A program made the position numbers and the translations under genes. Below, one piece after another: positions 43,565 through 54,206 of a stretch of DNA of 58,337 bases. Under the pieces are notes generated by a model. The model worked only from the letters and a program-made list of their open reading frames with translations, made no database searches and was not told where the DNA came from. Source of the stretch: a bacterium (GTDB taxonomy: Bacteria; Verrucomicrobiota; Verrucomicrobiia; Limisphaerales; UBA11358); NCBI GenBank assembly GCA_021813325.1, contig JAKALA010000018.1, forward strand, positions 1-58,337, given 5' to 3'. How positions within the stretch are numbered: position 1 is the stretch's first letter; every line of letters starts with the position of its first letter.

Positions 43565-46500
43565 GTGCAAGCGCGATTTCTTCTCGGCCCGGCCGGCAGC
43601 GGAAAAACCTTCCGGTGCCTGGCGGAAATTCGTGCCGCCTTGCAGGCGGAGCCGGACGGTCCGCCGCTGGTCTTGCTCGCGCCAAAGCAGGCTACGTTTC
43701 AGCTCGAACGCCAGTTGTTGGCGACGGGTGAGATTGCCGGGTTCACCCGGCTGCACATTTTCTCCTTCGACAAGCTTGCCCGCCATGTTTTTGAACAACT
43801 TAATCAGGCGCCGCCGAAAACGCTTTCCGGCGAAGGCCGGGTCATGGTGCTGCGCGCATTGTTGCTGCGCCATGAAGCGGACTTGAAATTATTCGGGCGC
43901 AGCGCCCGTCGTCCCGGTTTTGCAGCGGAACTCGCCAAATTGCTTTCTGAATTGCAGCAGCAGCAGGTGACTTCGGCAAAACTCCAGCGACTCGGCAGCT
44001 CCGGCAAATTGCCGGACGAATTGCGGAAAAAACTGACTGATCTCGCGCTGTTGAACGCGCTTTACACTTCCTGGCTGGAAAAGCACGGGCTGAACGACGC
44101 GGATTGCCTGCTTGATTCCGCCACGGAAGCGCTCCGGCGCTCCGGCGTTCCGGCGGCGTTTCGCATTCAGCATCTTTGGATGGACGGTTTTGCGGAGATG
44201 ACCCCGCAGGAGCTGGATTTTTTGGCGTCAATTCTTGGCTTTTGCTCTCAGGCCACGCTGGCGTTTTGCCTGGATGGCGATCCGGAGAAATCCTTGCCAG
44301 CGCTTTCGGTTTGGTCGGCCATCAGCAAAACCTTTCAGCAGTGCCGGGCCAGAGTCGGCCAGTTGCCGGACGTGAATTTAAATGTTGAAACATTGTCGCG
44401 CCAGGCGCGGGCAAATCGGTTTTCTGGCCGTGCAGGCTTGCGGCATTTGGAAAAAGCCTGGGTCAACGGCGCCGATAAAGTGGCGTTGCGGGCGGATGCC
44501 GCAGGAGACGCGGTGCGGGTGGTTTCCTGCGCCGATTCTGAAGCCGAAGCCGTTCTTGCCGCCCGCGAAATTTTGAAGTTTGTCCGCGCCGGGGCCGGCG
44601 AAAATCGTTTCCGTGATTGTGCGGTGCTGACCCGCACAATCGATTCGCATCACAAAGTCTTGGCCCGGGTCTTCCGGCGTTACGAAATTCCGTTTTTTCT
44701 CGATCGGCGCGAAAGCGCGGCGCATCACCCTTTGGCGGAACTGACCCGCAATGCCTTGCGCACGGTGGCATTTGACTGGCGGCATGACGACTGGTTCGCC
44801 GCCTTGAAATGCGGGTTTTCACCGGCCTCGGAAATCGAAATTGACCGGCTGGAAAATACGGCTTTGGAGTTTGGCTGGCGTGGTGAAAAATGGCGCGAGT
44901 CCATGGAGCCGGAAGAATTCGCACGAATCGTTGAGAAAATTCTTCCGCCGTTTCAGAGGCTGTTTGAACAACTCGCCAAGCTTAATTTTAAGCCGGATGG
45001 AGCCATGCTGGCGCGTTTTATCCGGGGGCTTTGGAACGGTCTGAACGTCGAAGCAAAATTGGAAGAGTGGGGGATTGGCGGGGAAGAACTGGCTGCAAAT
45101 GACCGGCAATCCGCCATGCATGCGACGGTTTGGGAGCAGATGAACAACTGGGTCGATGATCTGGCGCTGGCGTTTCCCGGCGACGCTTTGCCGCTGGCGG
45201 ACTGGTTGCCGGTGCTTGACGCGGGATTGGCGGGCTTGACGGTGGGCGTGGTGCCGCCGGCGTTGGATCAGGTGCTGATTGGCGCTGTGGATCGCGCGCG
45301 TAATCCGGACTTAAAATTGGCGCTTTTGCTCGGAGTCAACGAATCAATTTTTCCGGCCACGCCGGGTTCGCCGGTCATCTTGACGCGCGCGGACCGCGAT
45401 GAGTTGGATCTGCAAAAGGTGCCGCTTGGTCCCGGCCTTTTTGATCAAATTTCGCGCGAACGCTATCTCGGTTACATTGCCTGCACGCGGGCCAGTGAGC
45501 GTCTCGTTCTTTCCTTTTCGCAACGCAACCACGATGGCAAAACGCTCAATCCCTCGCCGTTCGTTGCCCAACTTCAGAAAATTTTTCCCGCGTTAAATAT
45601 TGAGGAGTGTGCTGGCGACGAGGCTTCGCCGAATGCCTGCCACGTCAGCGATTTGGTGCCGCTCATTTTGGCGTCGCGAGCTGGTGACGATGGAGAACGT
45701 GATAAACCGCACGTCGGATTTCCAAGTGATTTTACCACGGCTGAACCCGGGCGTTCGTTGTGGGAACAGCCGGCGCTCAAATCATTGTCGGACCGGCTGG
45801 CGGCGTTGCATGAGCCTGATGGAAAGGAAGCTTTGTCACGCATGATGGCCGGCGCGCTCTATGGACCGGTGCTGCGTTCATCGGTCAGTCGTCTGGAAGA
45901 ATTTGCCCAATGCCCCTTCAAGTTTTTTATGCGCGTGGGATTGCGGGCAGGCGAACGAAAAGTGTTTGAGTTGGACGCCCGCGAGCGCGGAAATTTCCAA
46001 CACAACGTCTTGAAAACCTTTCATGAACAGTTGCAATCCGGGCGCCGGCGCTGGCGCGACTTGACGCCTGCCGAAGCGCGCGAACGGATCAAATCCATTG
46101 GCGCCGCGCAATTGGAGAGTTTTCGGAACGGGCTGTTTCGCGACTCGGCGGAATCACTGTTTGCCGCCCGCTCCATGGTTCTCGCCTTGCAGGATTTTAT
46201 TGAGGTGATCGTCACGTGGATGCGCGGCCAATATGAATTTGATCCAGTGCGCGTGGAACTGGGTTTTGGCGGCAACAATGACTTGGCGCCTGCCTGGAAA
46301 ATCGACCTGGGTCAGGGTTTGACGCTGGCGTTGCAGGGAAGGATTGACCGGGTTGATCTCTGGCGCAAACCGGGCGACGCTGCGGCTCTGGCGGTGGTCA
46401 TCGATTACAAATCCGGCGGCAAAAAACTGGATTCTTTGCTGGTGGAAAACGGCGTGCAGTTGCAGTTGCTGGCGTATCTGGGGGCGTTGCGGCATTGGCC

Positions 46501-46984
46501 CGATGCCGCGACTGCTTTTGGGGTGAAGAGCATCGTGCCCGCCGGCGCTTTTTATGTGAGTCTGTTGGGAAAATATGAAGCGGCGGATTCACGGGATGAG
46601 ATGTTGGACGATGCCAATGCAAAGTGTCTGGCTTATCGTCATAATGGGCGGTTTGATGCCACTCATCTGCGGTTACTCGACCGGCGGACGGATGTTGCGA
46701 AAGGCGACCAGTTCAATTTCCGTTTGAACAAGGACGGCGGATTGCCGTCCAATTCCACGGAAGCGTTGCCGCGCGAGAAGTTCATGGCGCTGTTGGACGA
46801 TGTGGAGGTCCGGTTGAAAGAATTGGGGACCAATATCTTTTCCGGCGCAGCCGCAGTGGATCCGTATCGTCAGGGCAAAACAACGCCGTGTGATTTTTGT
46901 GATTATCGCGCCGTCTGCCGGATTGATGTGTGGACCCATGAATGGCGCGGGCTGTGCGCCGCGTCCAAGGAGACCAAATCATGA
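43565..46984 (+). CDS. addB: AddB/RexB-like helicase-nuclease subunit (PD-(D/E)XK nuclease)
   Basis: AddAB processes double-strand breaks for recombination. The 1139-residue protein has Walker A 'GPAGSGKT' (8-15) and a degenerate UvrD-like body. Its C-terminal RecB-type nuclease has 'GRIDRVDLW' and '[10 protein letters not shown]' (Asp947, Lys949). The AddB iron-sulphur cluster Cys set is complete: C783 ('[10 protein letters not shown]') and C1109-x2-C1112-x5-C1118. GTG at 43565 is chosen because Walker A follows at once and no ATG is nearby. The AddA partner is not in the window. The next gene, msrB, overlaps by ATGA. Confidence 0.9.
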   Translation: MQARFLLGPAGSGKTFRCLAEIRAALQAEPDGPPLVLLAPKQATFQLERQLLATGEIAGFTRLHIFSFDKLARHVFEQLNQAPPKTLSGEGRVMVLRALLLRHEADLKLFGRSARRPGFAAELAKLLSELQQQQVTSAKLQRLGSSGKLPDELRKKLTDLALLNALYTSWLEKHGLNDADCLLDSATEALRRSGVPAAFRIQHLWMDGFAEMTPQELDFLASILGFCSQATLAFCLDGDPEKSLPALSVWSAISKTFQQCRARVGQLPDVNLNVETLSRQARANRFSGRAGLRHLEKAWVNGADKVALRADAAGDAVRVVSCADSEAEAVLAAREILKFVRAGAGENRFRDCAVLTRTIDSHHKVLARVFRRYEIPFFLDRRESAAHHPLAELTRNALRTVAFDWRHDDWFAALKCGFSPASEIEIDRLENTALEFGWRGEKWRESMEPEEFARIVEKILPPFQRLFEQLAKLNFKPDGAMLARFIRGLWNGLNVEAKLEEWGIGGEELAANDRQSAMHATVWEQMNNWVDDLALAFPGDALPLADWLPVLDAGLAGLTVGVVPPALDQVLIGAVDRARNPDLKLALLLGVNESIFPATPGSPVILTRADRDELDLQKVPLGPGLFDQISRERYLGYIACTRASERLVLSFSQRNHDGKTLNPSPFVAQLQKIFPALNIEECAGDEASPNACHVSDLVPLILASRAGDDGERDKPHVGFPSDFTTAEPGRSLWEQPALKSLSDRLAALHEPDGKEALSRMMAGALYGPVLRSSVSRLEEFAQCPFKFFMRVGLRAGERKVFELDARERGNFQHNVLKTFHEQLQSGRRRWRDLTPAEARERIKSIGAAQLESFRNGLFRDSAESLFAARSMVLALQDFIEVIVTWMRGQYEFDPVRVELGFGGNNDLAPAWKIDLGQGLTLALQGRIDRVDLWRKPGDAAALAVVIDYKSGGKKLDSLLVENGVQLQLLAYLGALRHWPDAATAFGVKSIVPAGAFYVSLLGKYEAADSRDEMLDDANAKCLAYRHNGRFDATHLRLLDRRTDVAKGDQFNFRLNKDGGLPSNSTEALPREKFMALLDDVEVRLKELGTNIFSGAAAVDPYRQGKTTPCDFCDYRAVCRIDVWTHEWRGLCAASKETKS

Positions 46985-47526
46985 AACGAATCGTGATGTT
47001 GCTGGCGATGCTGGCCTGGCCGTTGGTGAACGGCTGCGGGGCCGGCCCAACCCCAACCCCGGCGGCCATGAACAAGCCCACCAACACCACCATGAAATTC
47101 CCGTTCGAGCGAACCGAAGCGGAATGGCGCAAAATCCTGACGCCGGAGCAATATCACGTCCTGCGCGAAGCGGGCACGGAGCGGGCTTTCAGCGGGAAAT
47201 ACTGGAACACCAAGGAGCCTGGGGTTTACCGTTGCGTGGCGTGCGGCGCGGTTTTGTTCACGGCCAAAGACAAGTTTGATTCCGGCTGCGGCTGGCCCAG
47301 CTTTTCGGATCTGGCCGCCAAAGGCACGGTGATCGAACGCGAGGACGACAGTCTGGGCATGCATCGGACGGAGGTGCTTTGTGCCAATTGCGGCAGCCAC
47401 CTCGGGCATGTTTTTAACGACGGTCCGGCGCCAACCGGACTGCGTTATTGCATCAATTCTGCGGCGATTGATTTGGTTCCAACGAATTCCACTGCCAACG
47501 GCGTGGAGCCAAATCAGCGAAAATAG
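46981..47526 (+). CDS. msrB: Lipoprotein methionine-R-sulfoxide reductase
   Basis: MsrB repairs oxidised methionine. The 181-residue protein carries a lipoprotein signal ('LVNGC', Cys19), so it acts in the periplasm on the membrane surface. The MsrB domain starts at about residue 39 with '[37 protein letters not shown]'. It has zinc ligands C85, C88, C134 and C137 and the catalytic Cys157 in 'RYCINSAA'. The start at 46981 lies in the overlap ATGA with the addB stop and gives the signal peptide. Pairing an envelope repair enzyme with a DNA-repair nuclease is unexpected; a shared transcript may be incidental. Confidence 0.95.
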   Translation: MKRIVMLLAMLAWPLVNGCGAGPTPTPAAMNKPTNTTMKFPFERTEAEWRKILTPEQYHVLREAGTERAFSGKYWNTKEPGVYRCVACGAVLFTAKDKFDSGCGWPSFSDLAAKGTVIEREDDSLGMHRTEVLCANCGSHLGHVFNDGPAPTGLRYCINSAAIDLVPTNSTANGVEPNQRK

Positions 47527-47692
47527 GAGAATTTGACTTCGCACGGCGGCGAAAACGGGTGGCAGATTTTTTTTAAACCGGCAGAGCAAAAGGCGAAAAC
47601 CGGACTGGGTTTTCTGGCCGCAGCGTGTGAATGCGCGGGATAAGCAAGTCTTGTCACTTTGGCGGGGCCGCTTGAAAAGACACTAATTCCGA

Positions 47693-48132
47693 TGTCTGGG
47701 GCGAATGTCGAGACGCCCGACAGAAAAACATGCCAAGGCGAAGGTGCGGTGCGGGGGGTGTGGATCCCCGTTCCACATCGGGAAGAATATGTTCCGGCAT
47801 CGGAAAGCGAGGCACCGGGGACTGGCCAAGAAACGGCCATCAACTCTACATGCTTCTTTGCCCTGGCCAACGTGGTGATCGGCACCCGCGCGCGGGCCAC
47901 GGTGTGAAAAGAGCCAAACCATCCGCTTGAAGCGGTGGAAGCGACGAAGCAACGCGGATCGAATCCGCTTGGGATTCCCCCGTGACCGCCAAGCCGGGGG
48001 CAGCCAAGGTGAATCACCGCTGCGGACGGTTGGTCTTTTCGTCAGTGCCAACGCCAATCTGAAATCCAAGCTTTATGTAACGTCTCCTTAAGTGCTTCAG
48101 GGTCAGTTTGCCACCCCAAAGAGGAGGTGGCA
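47693..48132. ncRNA. Candidate structured RNA or repeat element (strand undetermined)
   Basis: In a 679-base gap between convergent genes, a dense series of hairpins appears: 47693-47703 with 47714-47722 (9 bp, 2-base bulge), 47759-47764 with 47772-47777, 47823-47827 with 47835-47839, 47871-47875 with 47897-47901 enclosing a self-complementary CCCGCGCGCGGG, 47954-47959 with 47963-47968, 47977-47982 with 47995-48000, 48029-48033 with 48048-48052, and 48109-48115 with 48126-48132. GATT 47973-47976 can also pair with AATC 48012-48015 around the sixth. No frame has protein-family features. It could be a non-coding RNA or a multicopy genomic repeat. An eight-T run at 47567-47574 follows the msrB stop. 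Confidence 0.4.
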
Positions 48133-48205
48133 GCGCAGCCATTCATCGGATCAGCCCAAGTGGAACTGAGCTTTGCCGGCGGTTGTTGTGGGTTTTGAGC
48201 CGCGC

Positions 48206-51200
48206 TCAATAAACCACGATGCGGTAGAACATCTGTTTTGCATCCGCTATCAGACGGTCGTCAGTGACCGTGACGTCGCTGCCGGTTCCGGCAATGCCGT
48301 CCGCGAGCGTATCCCACGTCACCAGGTCGCTGGAGACTTCCACCCGATAGGTGCGGTTTATGGCGGTGCTGAAGGTGATGTCGTATTGGTTATACGGCCC
48401 GGAGGGTTGAACGCTGCTGATGGCGAACACCGACTTGGTGTTGATTGGGTTCAAGCCGGCGAGATAATCCTGCCAGACCATCAGCCCGTTGCCGTTATAA
48501 TCATTGGTTTCATTGGCCGCCCAATTATTGGCGTTGGTAAATCCGTAGCCAATCAACCACGGAACGGGCGTGCCGTGGGGCAGGGCGGGATAGACCGTGA
48601 CGAATTGGTTGGTGTTTTCAAAGTTGAAATTTTGATTGCCGGTGTTGGTGTAAATCGTGTTGTCAATGGTCAAGAAGCTGAAGGCGTTGCTGGCATTCAG
48701 CACATCGTGGAAGTTGAAGTTGAGCAACGGACCAAAACTGGCGAATGGAATGCTGGTGCTCAGAACCTGCTGGTCTGGGCTACTCAACGTGGCCCAATAT
48801 CCGCCCGCTCCGTCGTTGGTTTGGGAGAGACTCCAATGGTAGAGCAGGTCGCCGCTGTTGGTGGAGGCCAAGCTGACGTCACACGGCCAATTCACACGGT
48901 AATGCAGGCGAATTTGCCGGATGTAACGCGGCACATAGGTGGCGCGCAGCGTAACGCCGGAAGGTTTCACATCCGCATTGGCCACCAGGCGGAGCGAGCC
49001 GACTTTAACATCGCCCGCATAATTCGAAGGTTTATACCAGTTGATGATGTAATTGGTGGTGTAAATGGTAATATTCGTCATTACCGTCGAGCCGTCGGAG
49101 TTGGTCATTGGAATATTGTTTGTGTCCAAGACCGGAACGTTGGTGGTGCTGGTGATGATCGGATTGGTGGGCGAATCAGCCGTGATTTCCTGATAGGTAA
49201 TCTGGAATGAAGGCATGAAACTGGTCGATGAACGTTGCAGCGTTGCCCAACGGAGAATGTATTGCCCGCTCAAATCTTTGGCGATTTGCGCAAAATCGGC
49301 GGATAGGGCAATTAAGTTGGTTGCTTCATAAAAACGGCCTTCGGTGCTGGAAGTGATATTCTGAAGGGTGTTAGTGTCAATAATGTCACCAAACCCAACG
49401 CAGTAGATTTGGACTTTTGCCGCCGTGGCAGCGCTGATGACATCGTCCACAGTATTGGTGCTGGAGGTGTCGTAACCGTCAGAACAGAAGACAACCACAT
49501 GTTGTTCGTCAGCGTTGGTGGAACTTAATCCTTTGATGGCCGCCATAAGTGCATCCCAGCAGCGCGATCCAGCGGGGAAATTCTGAACGTAATTGATCCA
49601 GATGCCGCCAATATCATTATTCAGAAGGGTTTTATCTGTGGTCAGCGATTGCACCAACTGTGGATCAAGATCATCCCGATGAAACTCATAGATGCCAATC
49701 TGGGCGTCATCCGGCTGCATGTTCACAAAATTTTGAGCGGCGCTGACTTCGGTTTCCACGGCGTCGGAAATGCCATTATGGTTGGTATCCCCATTGGCCA
49801 GCGAGGCGATACTTTCGCTGAAGTCGAGCACTTCGTAGGCTTTGAGCACTTTGGCACTGAGACCGGAAATCCGAATCGAAGTCTCATTGGTGCTGATCAC
49901 CTGGCCGTTTTCCATGGCGGTCACAGCCAGATTGCTGGGGTTGGCAACGACGGCGTTCCCGGTGGCAGCATCGGAGTTGTCGCGCAGTGAAAATTGAAAT
50001 TCCAGCAGATAGGGTGACAAATAATTCGTCGTAACATTTTGGATGAACAGACCGGAAAGTGGTGCGTTGCCAACGGTCAATTGCAGGTTGGCGGTGGCCG
50101 CTCCCCACGCGTTGGTCGCAAAAATCGGGATTGAATAAGTTCCCGCGTAAAGTGGATAGCCCGAAATCACACCGTTGGTGGTATCGATGTTCAAACCCAC
50201 CGGAAGATCGCCGGCCCCGTAGCTGGCGGGGGATTCAGTGGCCTTGATTTGATAATTGAAAAGGGTTTGCTCGGTGCCGGACGCCATGGTTGCACTGGTA
50301 ATGACCGGGACCGAGGATGAAATATTCAACGTATAATTGGTCTGCGCTGGACCGCAGCTATTCGCCGCCTCCAGCGTCAGTTGGTAAGTGCCGGAAACCA
50401 AGGGCGCGCCGCTGATGAGGCCATTGGTGGTGTTGATGGCCAGTCCAGGTGGCAGATTATAGGCATTGAAAGTTGTGGGGTTGTTTTTTGCGATAATTGT
50501 GTAGCTGAAGGCGACGCCTTGTTTGCCGCTGCCCGAGATCGCGCTGTAAATCACCGGCAAATCGCACTCCGGCGGACGCCAGAAGGGCGGCAATTGCGTG
50601 CCGCTGCTGGTCACGGATCCCAGTGCGTTGGAGACGATCACGGAAAAATAGCTGCCATTCGGAATCGGGAAATTATTCAAGACGAGCAGCGCATTGGTGG
50701 CGCCGTCAATGTTCGTTCCGTCCTGAAGCCATTGATAACTAAGCGGAGTCTGGCCGCTGGCGGTGACCTGAAAATAAGCCGTGCCCGAATTGGCATTGTA
50801 TTCGCCAACGGGTTGGCTGGTGATGACGGGCTGGCCGTCGCCCATGATCGCCAGGTTGTTGAAACTTCCGGCGGCAATTCCCACCACGTTGGTCAAGTCG
50901 GCCGGAAGGTTTGTTTGAAAATAGGTGTTGTCGCCCCAAACCACCACGGTGCCGTTCTGTTTCAAGGCCATGCTGTGGTAGGCGCCGGCGGCGATGGCCA
51001 CCACATTGGACAGGTTGGCCGGAACCGAGCTTTGCCCCCAGGAATTATCGCCCCAGGCCACCACTTTGCCGTCCCTTTTCAGGGCCAAATTGTGAAACTG
51101 TCCGGCCGCAATGGCCACCACATTGGACAAACTGGCGGGAACATTCGTTTGTCCCCAGGTGTTATTGCCCCAGGCGATCACGTTGCCCTCGCCGTTGAGG

Positions 51201-51769
51201 GCCAGACTGTGTTGATAGCCGGCGGAAATCGCGACAATGTTTTCGACTCCGTTCGTCGGCGCCGGAACGGCTCCCATGGAAACCACGTTTCCGTTGTTGG
51301 CCAGGACCATTAGATTGGAAGAGGCGGCGGAGATCGCCACAATGTTGCTGCTGTTCAATCCGGCCAGCGGATAGGTCACGGTTTTACCCCAGGGAATCAC
51401 CTTGCCAGTGTTGAGCAAAGCCAGACTGTAGCCGTCGCCCGCCGCCAAGGCCGTGACGTTGGTGAGATCGGATGGCATGGTGGTTTCACCAAACGTGTTG
51501 TCGCCCCAGCCGACCACCGTGCCATCCGCGCGCAGGGCCAATGTGTGGGCTGTCCCGCTGGCCAGGGCCGTTACGTTGGTGGCGCCGGCCGCCGGGGTGC
51601 TCTGGCCGGAACTATCGCGCCCCCACCCAACGACCGTTCCGCTGGCGAAGGCCGATTGGCCGGCCAGCAAAATGGCGGCCATAGCCGCCGCGCATTTGGC
51701 AAGGTGCGCGCGGGTTGTATTTGTGCGCGTCTTGGAGCGACCCGGAAACGGAAATAACTTGGGGATCAT
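48206..51769 (-). CDS. Large secreted RCC1-repeat / Ig / VWA protein
   Basis: This 1187-residue protein has a late signal peptide (about residues 25-43). Seven RCC1-type repeats of about 39 residues follow (44-310, 'VVxWGDNxxGQxxVPxxLxNVVAIAAGxxHxLALxxDG'), forming a beta-propeller-like unit. Then come one Ig-like domain ('QPVGEYNANSGTAYFQVTASGQTPLSYQWLQDGTNIDG') and two putative-Ig (He_PIG) repeats ('LPPGLAINTTNGLISGAPLVSGTYQLTLEA', 'LPVGLNIDTTNGVISGYPLYAGTYSIPI'). A von Willebrand A domain has MIDAS 'DFSES' and 'FCSDGYDTSS', and a TSP3-like 'GDTNHNGISD' lies inside it. The C-terminal beta domain ends 'FYRIVVY'. It is probably surface-exposed and adhesive. It is monocistronic. Confidence 0.88.
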   Translation of the reverse strand: MIPKLFPFPGRSKTRTNTTRAHLAKCAAAMAAILLAGQSAFASGTVVGWGRDSSGQSTPAAGATNVTALASGTAHTLALRADGTVVGWGDNTFGETTMPSDLTNVTALAAGDGYSLALLNTGKVIPWGKTVTYPLAGLNSSNIVAISAASSNLMVLANNGNVVSMGAVPAPTNGVENIVAISAGYQHSLALNGEGNVIAWGNNTWGQTNVPASLSNVVAIAAGQFHNLALKRDGKVVAWGDNSWGQSSVPANLSNVVAIAAGAYHSMALKQNGTVVVWGDNTYFQTNLPADLTNVVGIAAGSFNNLAIMGDGQPVITSQPVGEYNANSGTAYFQVTASGQTPLSYQWLQDGTNIDGATNALLVLNNFPIPNGSYFSVIVSNALGSVTSSGTQLPPFWRPPECDLPVIYSAISGSGKQGVAFSYTIIAKNNPTTFNAYNLPPGLAINTTNGLISGAPLVSGTYQLTLEAANSCGPAQTNYTLNISSSVPVITSATMASGTEQTLFNYQIKATESPASYGAGDLPVGLNIDTTNGVISGYPLYAGTYSIPIFATNAWGAATANLQLTVGNAPLSGLFIQNVTTNYLSPYLLEFQFSLRDNSDAATGNAVVANPSNLAVTAMENGQVISTNETSIRISGLSAKVLKAYEVLDFSESIASLANGDTNHNGISDAVETEVSAAQNFVNMQPDDAQIGIYEFHRDDLDPQLVQSLTTDKTLLNNDIGGIWINYVQNFPAGSRCWDALMAAIKGLSSTNADEQHVVVFCSDGYDTSSTNTVDDVISAATAAKVQIYCVGFGDIIDTNTLQNITSSTEGRFYEATNLIALSADFAQIAKDLSGQYILRWATLQRSSTSFMPSFQITYQEITADSPTNPIITSTTNVPVLDTNNIPMTNSDGSTVMTNITIYTTNYIINWYKPSNYAGDVKVGSLRLVANADVKPSGVTLRATYVPRYIRQIRLHYRVNWPCDVSLASTNSGDLLYHWSLSQTNDGAGGYWATLSSPDQQVLSTSIPFASFGPLLNFNFHDVLNASNAFSFLTIDNTIYTNTGNQNFNFENTNQFVTVYPALPHGTPVPWLIGYGFTNANNWAANETNDYNGNGLMVWQDYLAGLNPINTKSVFAISSVQPSGPYNQYDITFSTAINRTYRVEVSSDLVTWDTLADGIAGTGSDVTVTDDRLIADAKQMFYRIVVY

Positions 51770-51909
51770 ATTGGGGAAGACGTTAGAGATTTTGCGAAGT
51801 CGATCAAGATTAAAACTTAAGCAACATTAGATTTCTAGTTTGCCATCGAATCATGCCGGGAACGGGCGGCGTCGGAAATCCCAGCCGGACTGTCTCGTTC
51901 TGGAATTAA

Positions 51910-51939
51910 TTGACGCAAAAGTGACTTTGCCCCGATAAC
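51910..51939 (+). promoter_or_regulatory. Putative promoter of glgB-xthA
   Basis: TTGACG at 51910-51915 and GATAAC at 51934-51939 are 18 bases apart, about 65 bases before the glgB start. The assignment is by consensus only. Confidence 0.35.
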
Positions 51940-52004
51940 CGTCGCTTTCGACTTGAATTTTGCTGTTTCTTTTCTCGTGTCCTGCCGGCGCTTTGTGCTA
52001 AATC

Positions 52005-54206
52005 ATGCCCATGATTCTGACAGCCGACGAACTTCGGAGTTTGGTTGAGGTCAAACATCAGTCGCCGCACTCGCTGCTGGGCATGCACCCGTTGGGAGAT
52101 CAAACGGGGCTTGTTGTTCGTGCCCTGCTGCCGGATGCCAGACAGGTCGAGGTCTGTCCGGTTCATGAAGCGGACAAGCCGGCTTTTGAGTTGAAACGAA
52201 TTTCCAACACCGATGTTTTCGAGGGGGTGACCAAGGCGGCAACTTCTGTCTATGCCTACGATCTGGTCATTACGAATCATCAAGGTCAGACTTGGCGCAC
52301 GCGCGATGCTTTTTCCTTTTTGCCCACGCTTGGCGAGGCCGATTTGTATTTGTTGGGAAAGGGCGACGAACGCAAAATTTACGAGAAACTGGGCGCGCAG
52401 CTCCGCACCATTGACGGAGTGAACGGCACCAGCTTTGCCGTTTGGGCGCCCAATGCCCAGCGCGTCAGTGTCGTGGGGGATTTTAACAGTTGGGATGGCC
52501 GGGTTCATCCGATGCGCTTGTTGGGCACGTCCGGCGTCTGGGAAATTTTCATTCCCGGCGCGGGGCCGGGCAACCATTACAAATTTGAAATTCGCGACGC
52601 CCACGGTCATATCAAATTGAACACCGATCCGTGCGGTTTCTTCTTTGAAGTGGCGCCCAAGCAGGCGGCCATTGTCTGGAACACGCAAAAGTTCCAATGG
52701 ACGGATGCCGCCTGGCTGCAAAAACGCCGCGAACGGGATTCCTTGCGATCGCCCATGAGCATTTACGAGGTGCACGTGGGTTCCTGGCAGAAAAAGGCGG
52801 CGGCAGAATCGTGGAGCTACCGTGAGCTGGCCAAGCCGCTGGTCGAATACGTCACACGCCTGGGCTTCACGCACGTGGAGTTTTTACCCGTGGCGGAACA
52901 CGCCTTTTATCCGTCGTGGGGTTATCAAGTCACCGGCTTTTACGCGCCCACCAGCCGCTTCGGGACGCCGGATGATTTTCAATTTCTCGTCAATGCCCTC
53001 CACGAAGCCGGCATTGGCGTCATTGTGGACTGGGTGCCGGCGCATTTTCCCCGCGACACTTGGGCCTTGGCCCGGTTTGATGGCACGGCGCTCTACGAAC
53101 ACGAAGATCCGCGCAAAGGCGCTCATCAGGATTGGGGCACGCTGATTTTCAATTTTAGCCGACACGAGGTTTCCAATTTCCTCGTCGCCAATGCCCTTTA
53201 CTGGTGTGATCGCTATCACATCGATGGACTGCGCGTGGATGCCGTTGCCTCCATGCTCTACTTGGATTACTCGCGGAAGCAAGGGGAATGGATTCCCAAT
53301 CAATACGGCGGACGCGAAAACCTCGAAGCCATCGAATTTCTAAAAAAATTCAATCACATCACCCAGACTGAATATCCGGGAGTGGTGACCATTGCCGAAG
53401 AATCGACCGCCTGGCCGCAGGTGACCCGCCCGCCATACATCGGCGGATTGGGCTTCTCCTTTAAATGGAACATGGGTTGGATGCACGACACGCTGGGCTA
53501 TTTCAAGCACGAGCCGATCCATCGCAAATTTCATCAAAACGATCTCACCTTTGCGATGCTTTACCATTATCACGAGAACTTTGTGCTGCCGCTTTCGCAC
53601 GATGAAGTGGTTCACGGCAAATGCTCATTGCTTGGGCGGATGCCGGGAGATGAATGGCAGAAATTCGCCAATTTGCGCGTGTTGATCGGTTATCAATGGC
53701 TGTTCCCAGGCAAAAAATTAATGTTCATGGGCGGGGAACTGGGCCAGCGCGCGGAATGGAATGAAAATTCCCAGCTCGACTGGTGGCTGCTGGATGCCGG
53801 CCCGTTCCATCGCGGCATGCAACGATTTGTGGCGGACTTGAACCAGCTTTACACCGCCTCACCCGGCCTCTGGCAATCGGATTACGATCCCGCGGGTTTC
53901 ACCTGGCTGGACTGTTCCGACCACGACCAAAGCGTCCTGTCTTTCCTTCGGCAGACGTCCGATGGGAAAAATCAAACCGTGGTGATTTTGAACCTGACGC
54001 CGGTGCCGCGTCCCAATTATCGCATGGGCGTTCCCAAAACCGGCTTTTGGAAAGAAGTGCTGAACAGCGACGCTTCCGTTTATGCCGGCAGCAATTCCGG
54101 AAACAGCGGCGGCGTGATGGCGGAAAACCATCCGTCACACAACCAGCCCGCCTCGGCGGCCTTCTTTCTTCCGCCCTTAAGCGTGTCAGTTTTTCAAGCG
54201 GCATGA
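52005..54206 (+). CDS. glgB: 1,4-alpha-glucan branching enzyme
   Basis: GlgB introduces alpha-1,6 branches into glycogen (GH13). The 733-residue protein has an N1 domain ('LVEVKHQSPHSLLGMHPLGDQTGLVVRALLPDA'), a CBM48 domain ('GTSFAVWAPNAQRVSVVGDFNSWDGRVHPM') and the GH13 barrel. The catalytic residues are D412 ('DGLRVDAVASML'), E465 ('IAEEST') and D533 ('LSHDEVVHGK'), each exactly 7 residues after the E. coli positions 405/458/526. An all-beta C-terminal domain follows. The length is that of full-size type 1 GlgB. ATG at 52005 or 52011 are both possible. It overlaps xthA by ATGA. Confidence 0.97.
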   Translation: MPMILTADELRSLVEVKHQSPHSLLGMHPLGDQTGLVVRALLPDARQVEVCPVHEADKPAFELKRISNTDVFEGVTKAATSVYAYDLVITNHQGQTWRTRDAFSFLPTLGEADLYLLGKGDERKIYEKLGAQLRTIDGVNGTSFAVWAPNAQRVSVVGDFNSWDGRVHPMRLLGTSGVWEIFIPGAGPGNHYKFEIRDAHGHIKLNTDPCGFFFEVAPKQAAIVWNTQKFQWTDAAWLQKRRERDSLRSPMSIYEVHVGSWQKKAAAESWSYRELAKPLVEYVTRLGFTHVEFLPVAEHAFYPSWGYQVTGFYAPTSRFGTPDDFQFLVNALHEAGIGVIVDWVPAHFPRDTWALARFDGTALYEHEDPRKGAHQDWGTLIFNFSRHEVSNFLVANALYWCDRYHIDGLRVDAVASMLYLDYSRKQGEWIPNQYGGRENLEAIEFLKKFNHITQTEYPGVVTIAEESTAWPQVTRPPYIGGLGFSFKWNMGWMHDTLGYFKHEPIHRKFHQNDLTFAMLYHYHENFVLPLSHDEVVHGKCSLLGRMPGDEWQKFANLRVLIGYQWLFPGKKLMFMGGELGQRAEWNENSQLDWWLLDAGPFHRGMQRFVADLNQLYTASPGLWQSDYDPAGFTWLDCSDHDQSVLSFLRQTSDGKNQTVVILNLTPVPRPNYRMGVPKTGFWKEVLNSDASVYAGSNSGNSGGVMAENHPSHNQPASAAFFLPPLSVSVFQAA

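Noticed and set aside
47514-48017. 167-codon frame on the minus strand in the hairpin-rich stretch
   Set aside because: Its composition follows the hairpins, and it overlaps competing frames on both strands; no domain is visible.
47693-48132. Group II intron or known riboswitch
   Set aside because: No reverse-transcriptase gene, no recognisable domain V and no core of a riboswitch class that I know was seen.
50381-51313. 310-codon open frame on the plus strand
   Set aside because: It mirrors the RCC1 repeats of the real minus-strand gene, so its apparent repeats are a by-product.
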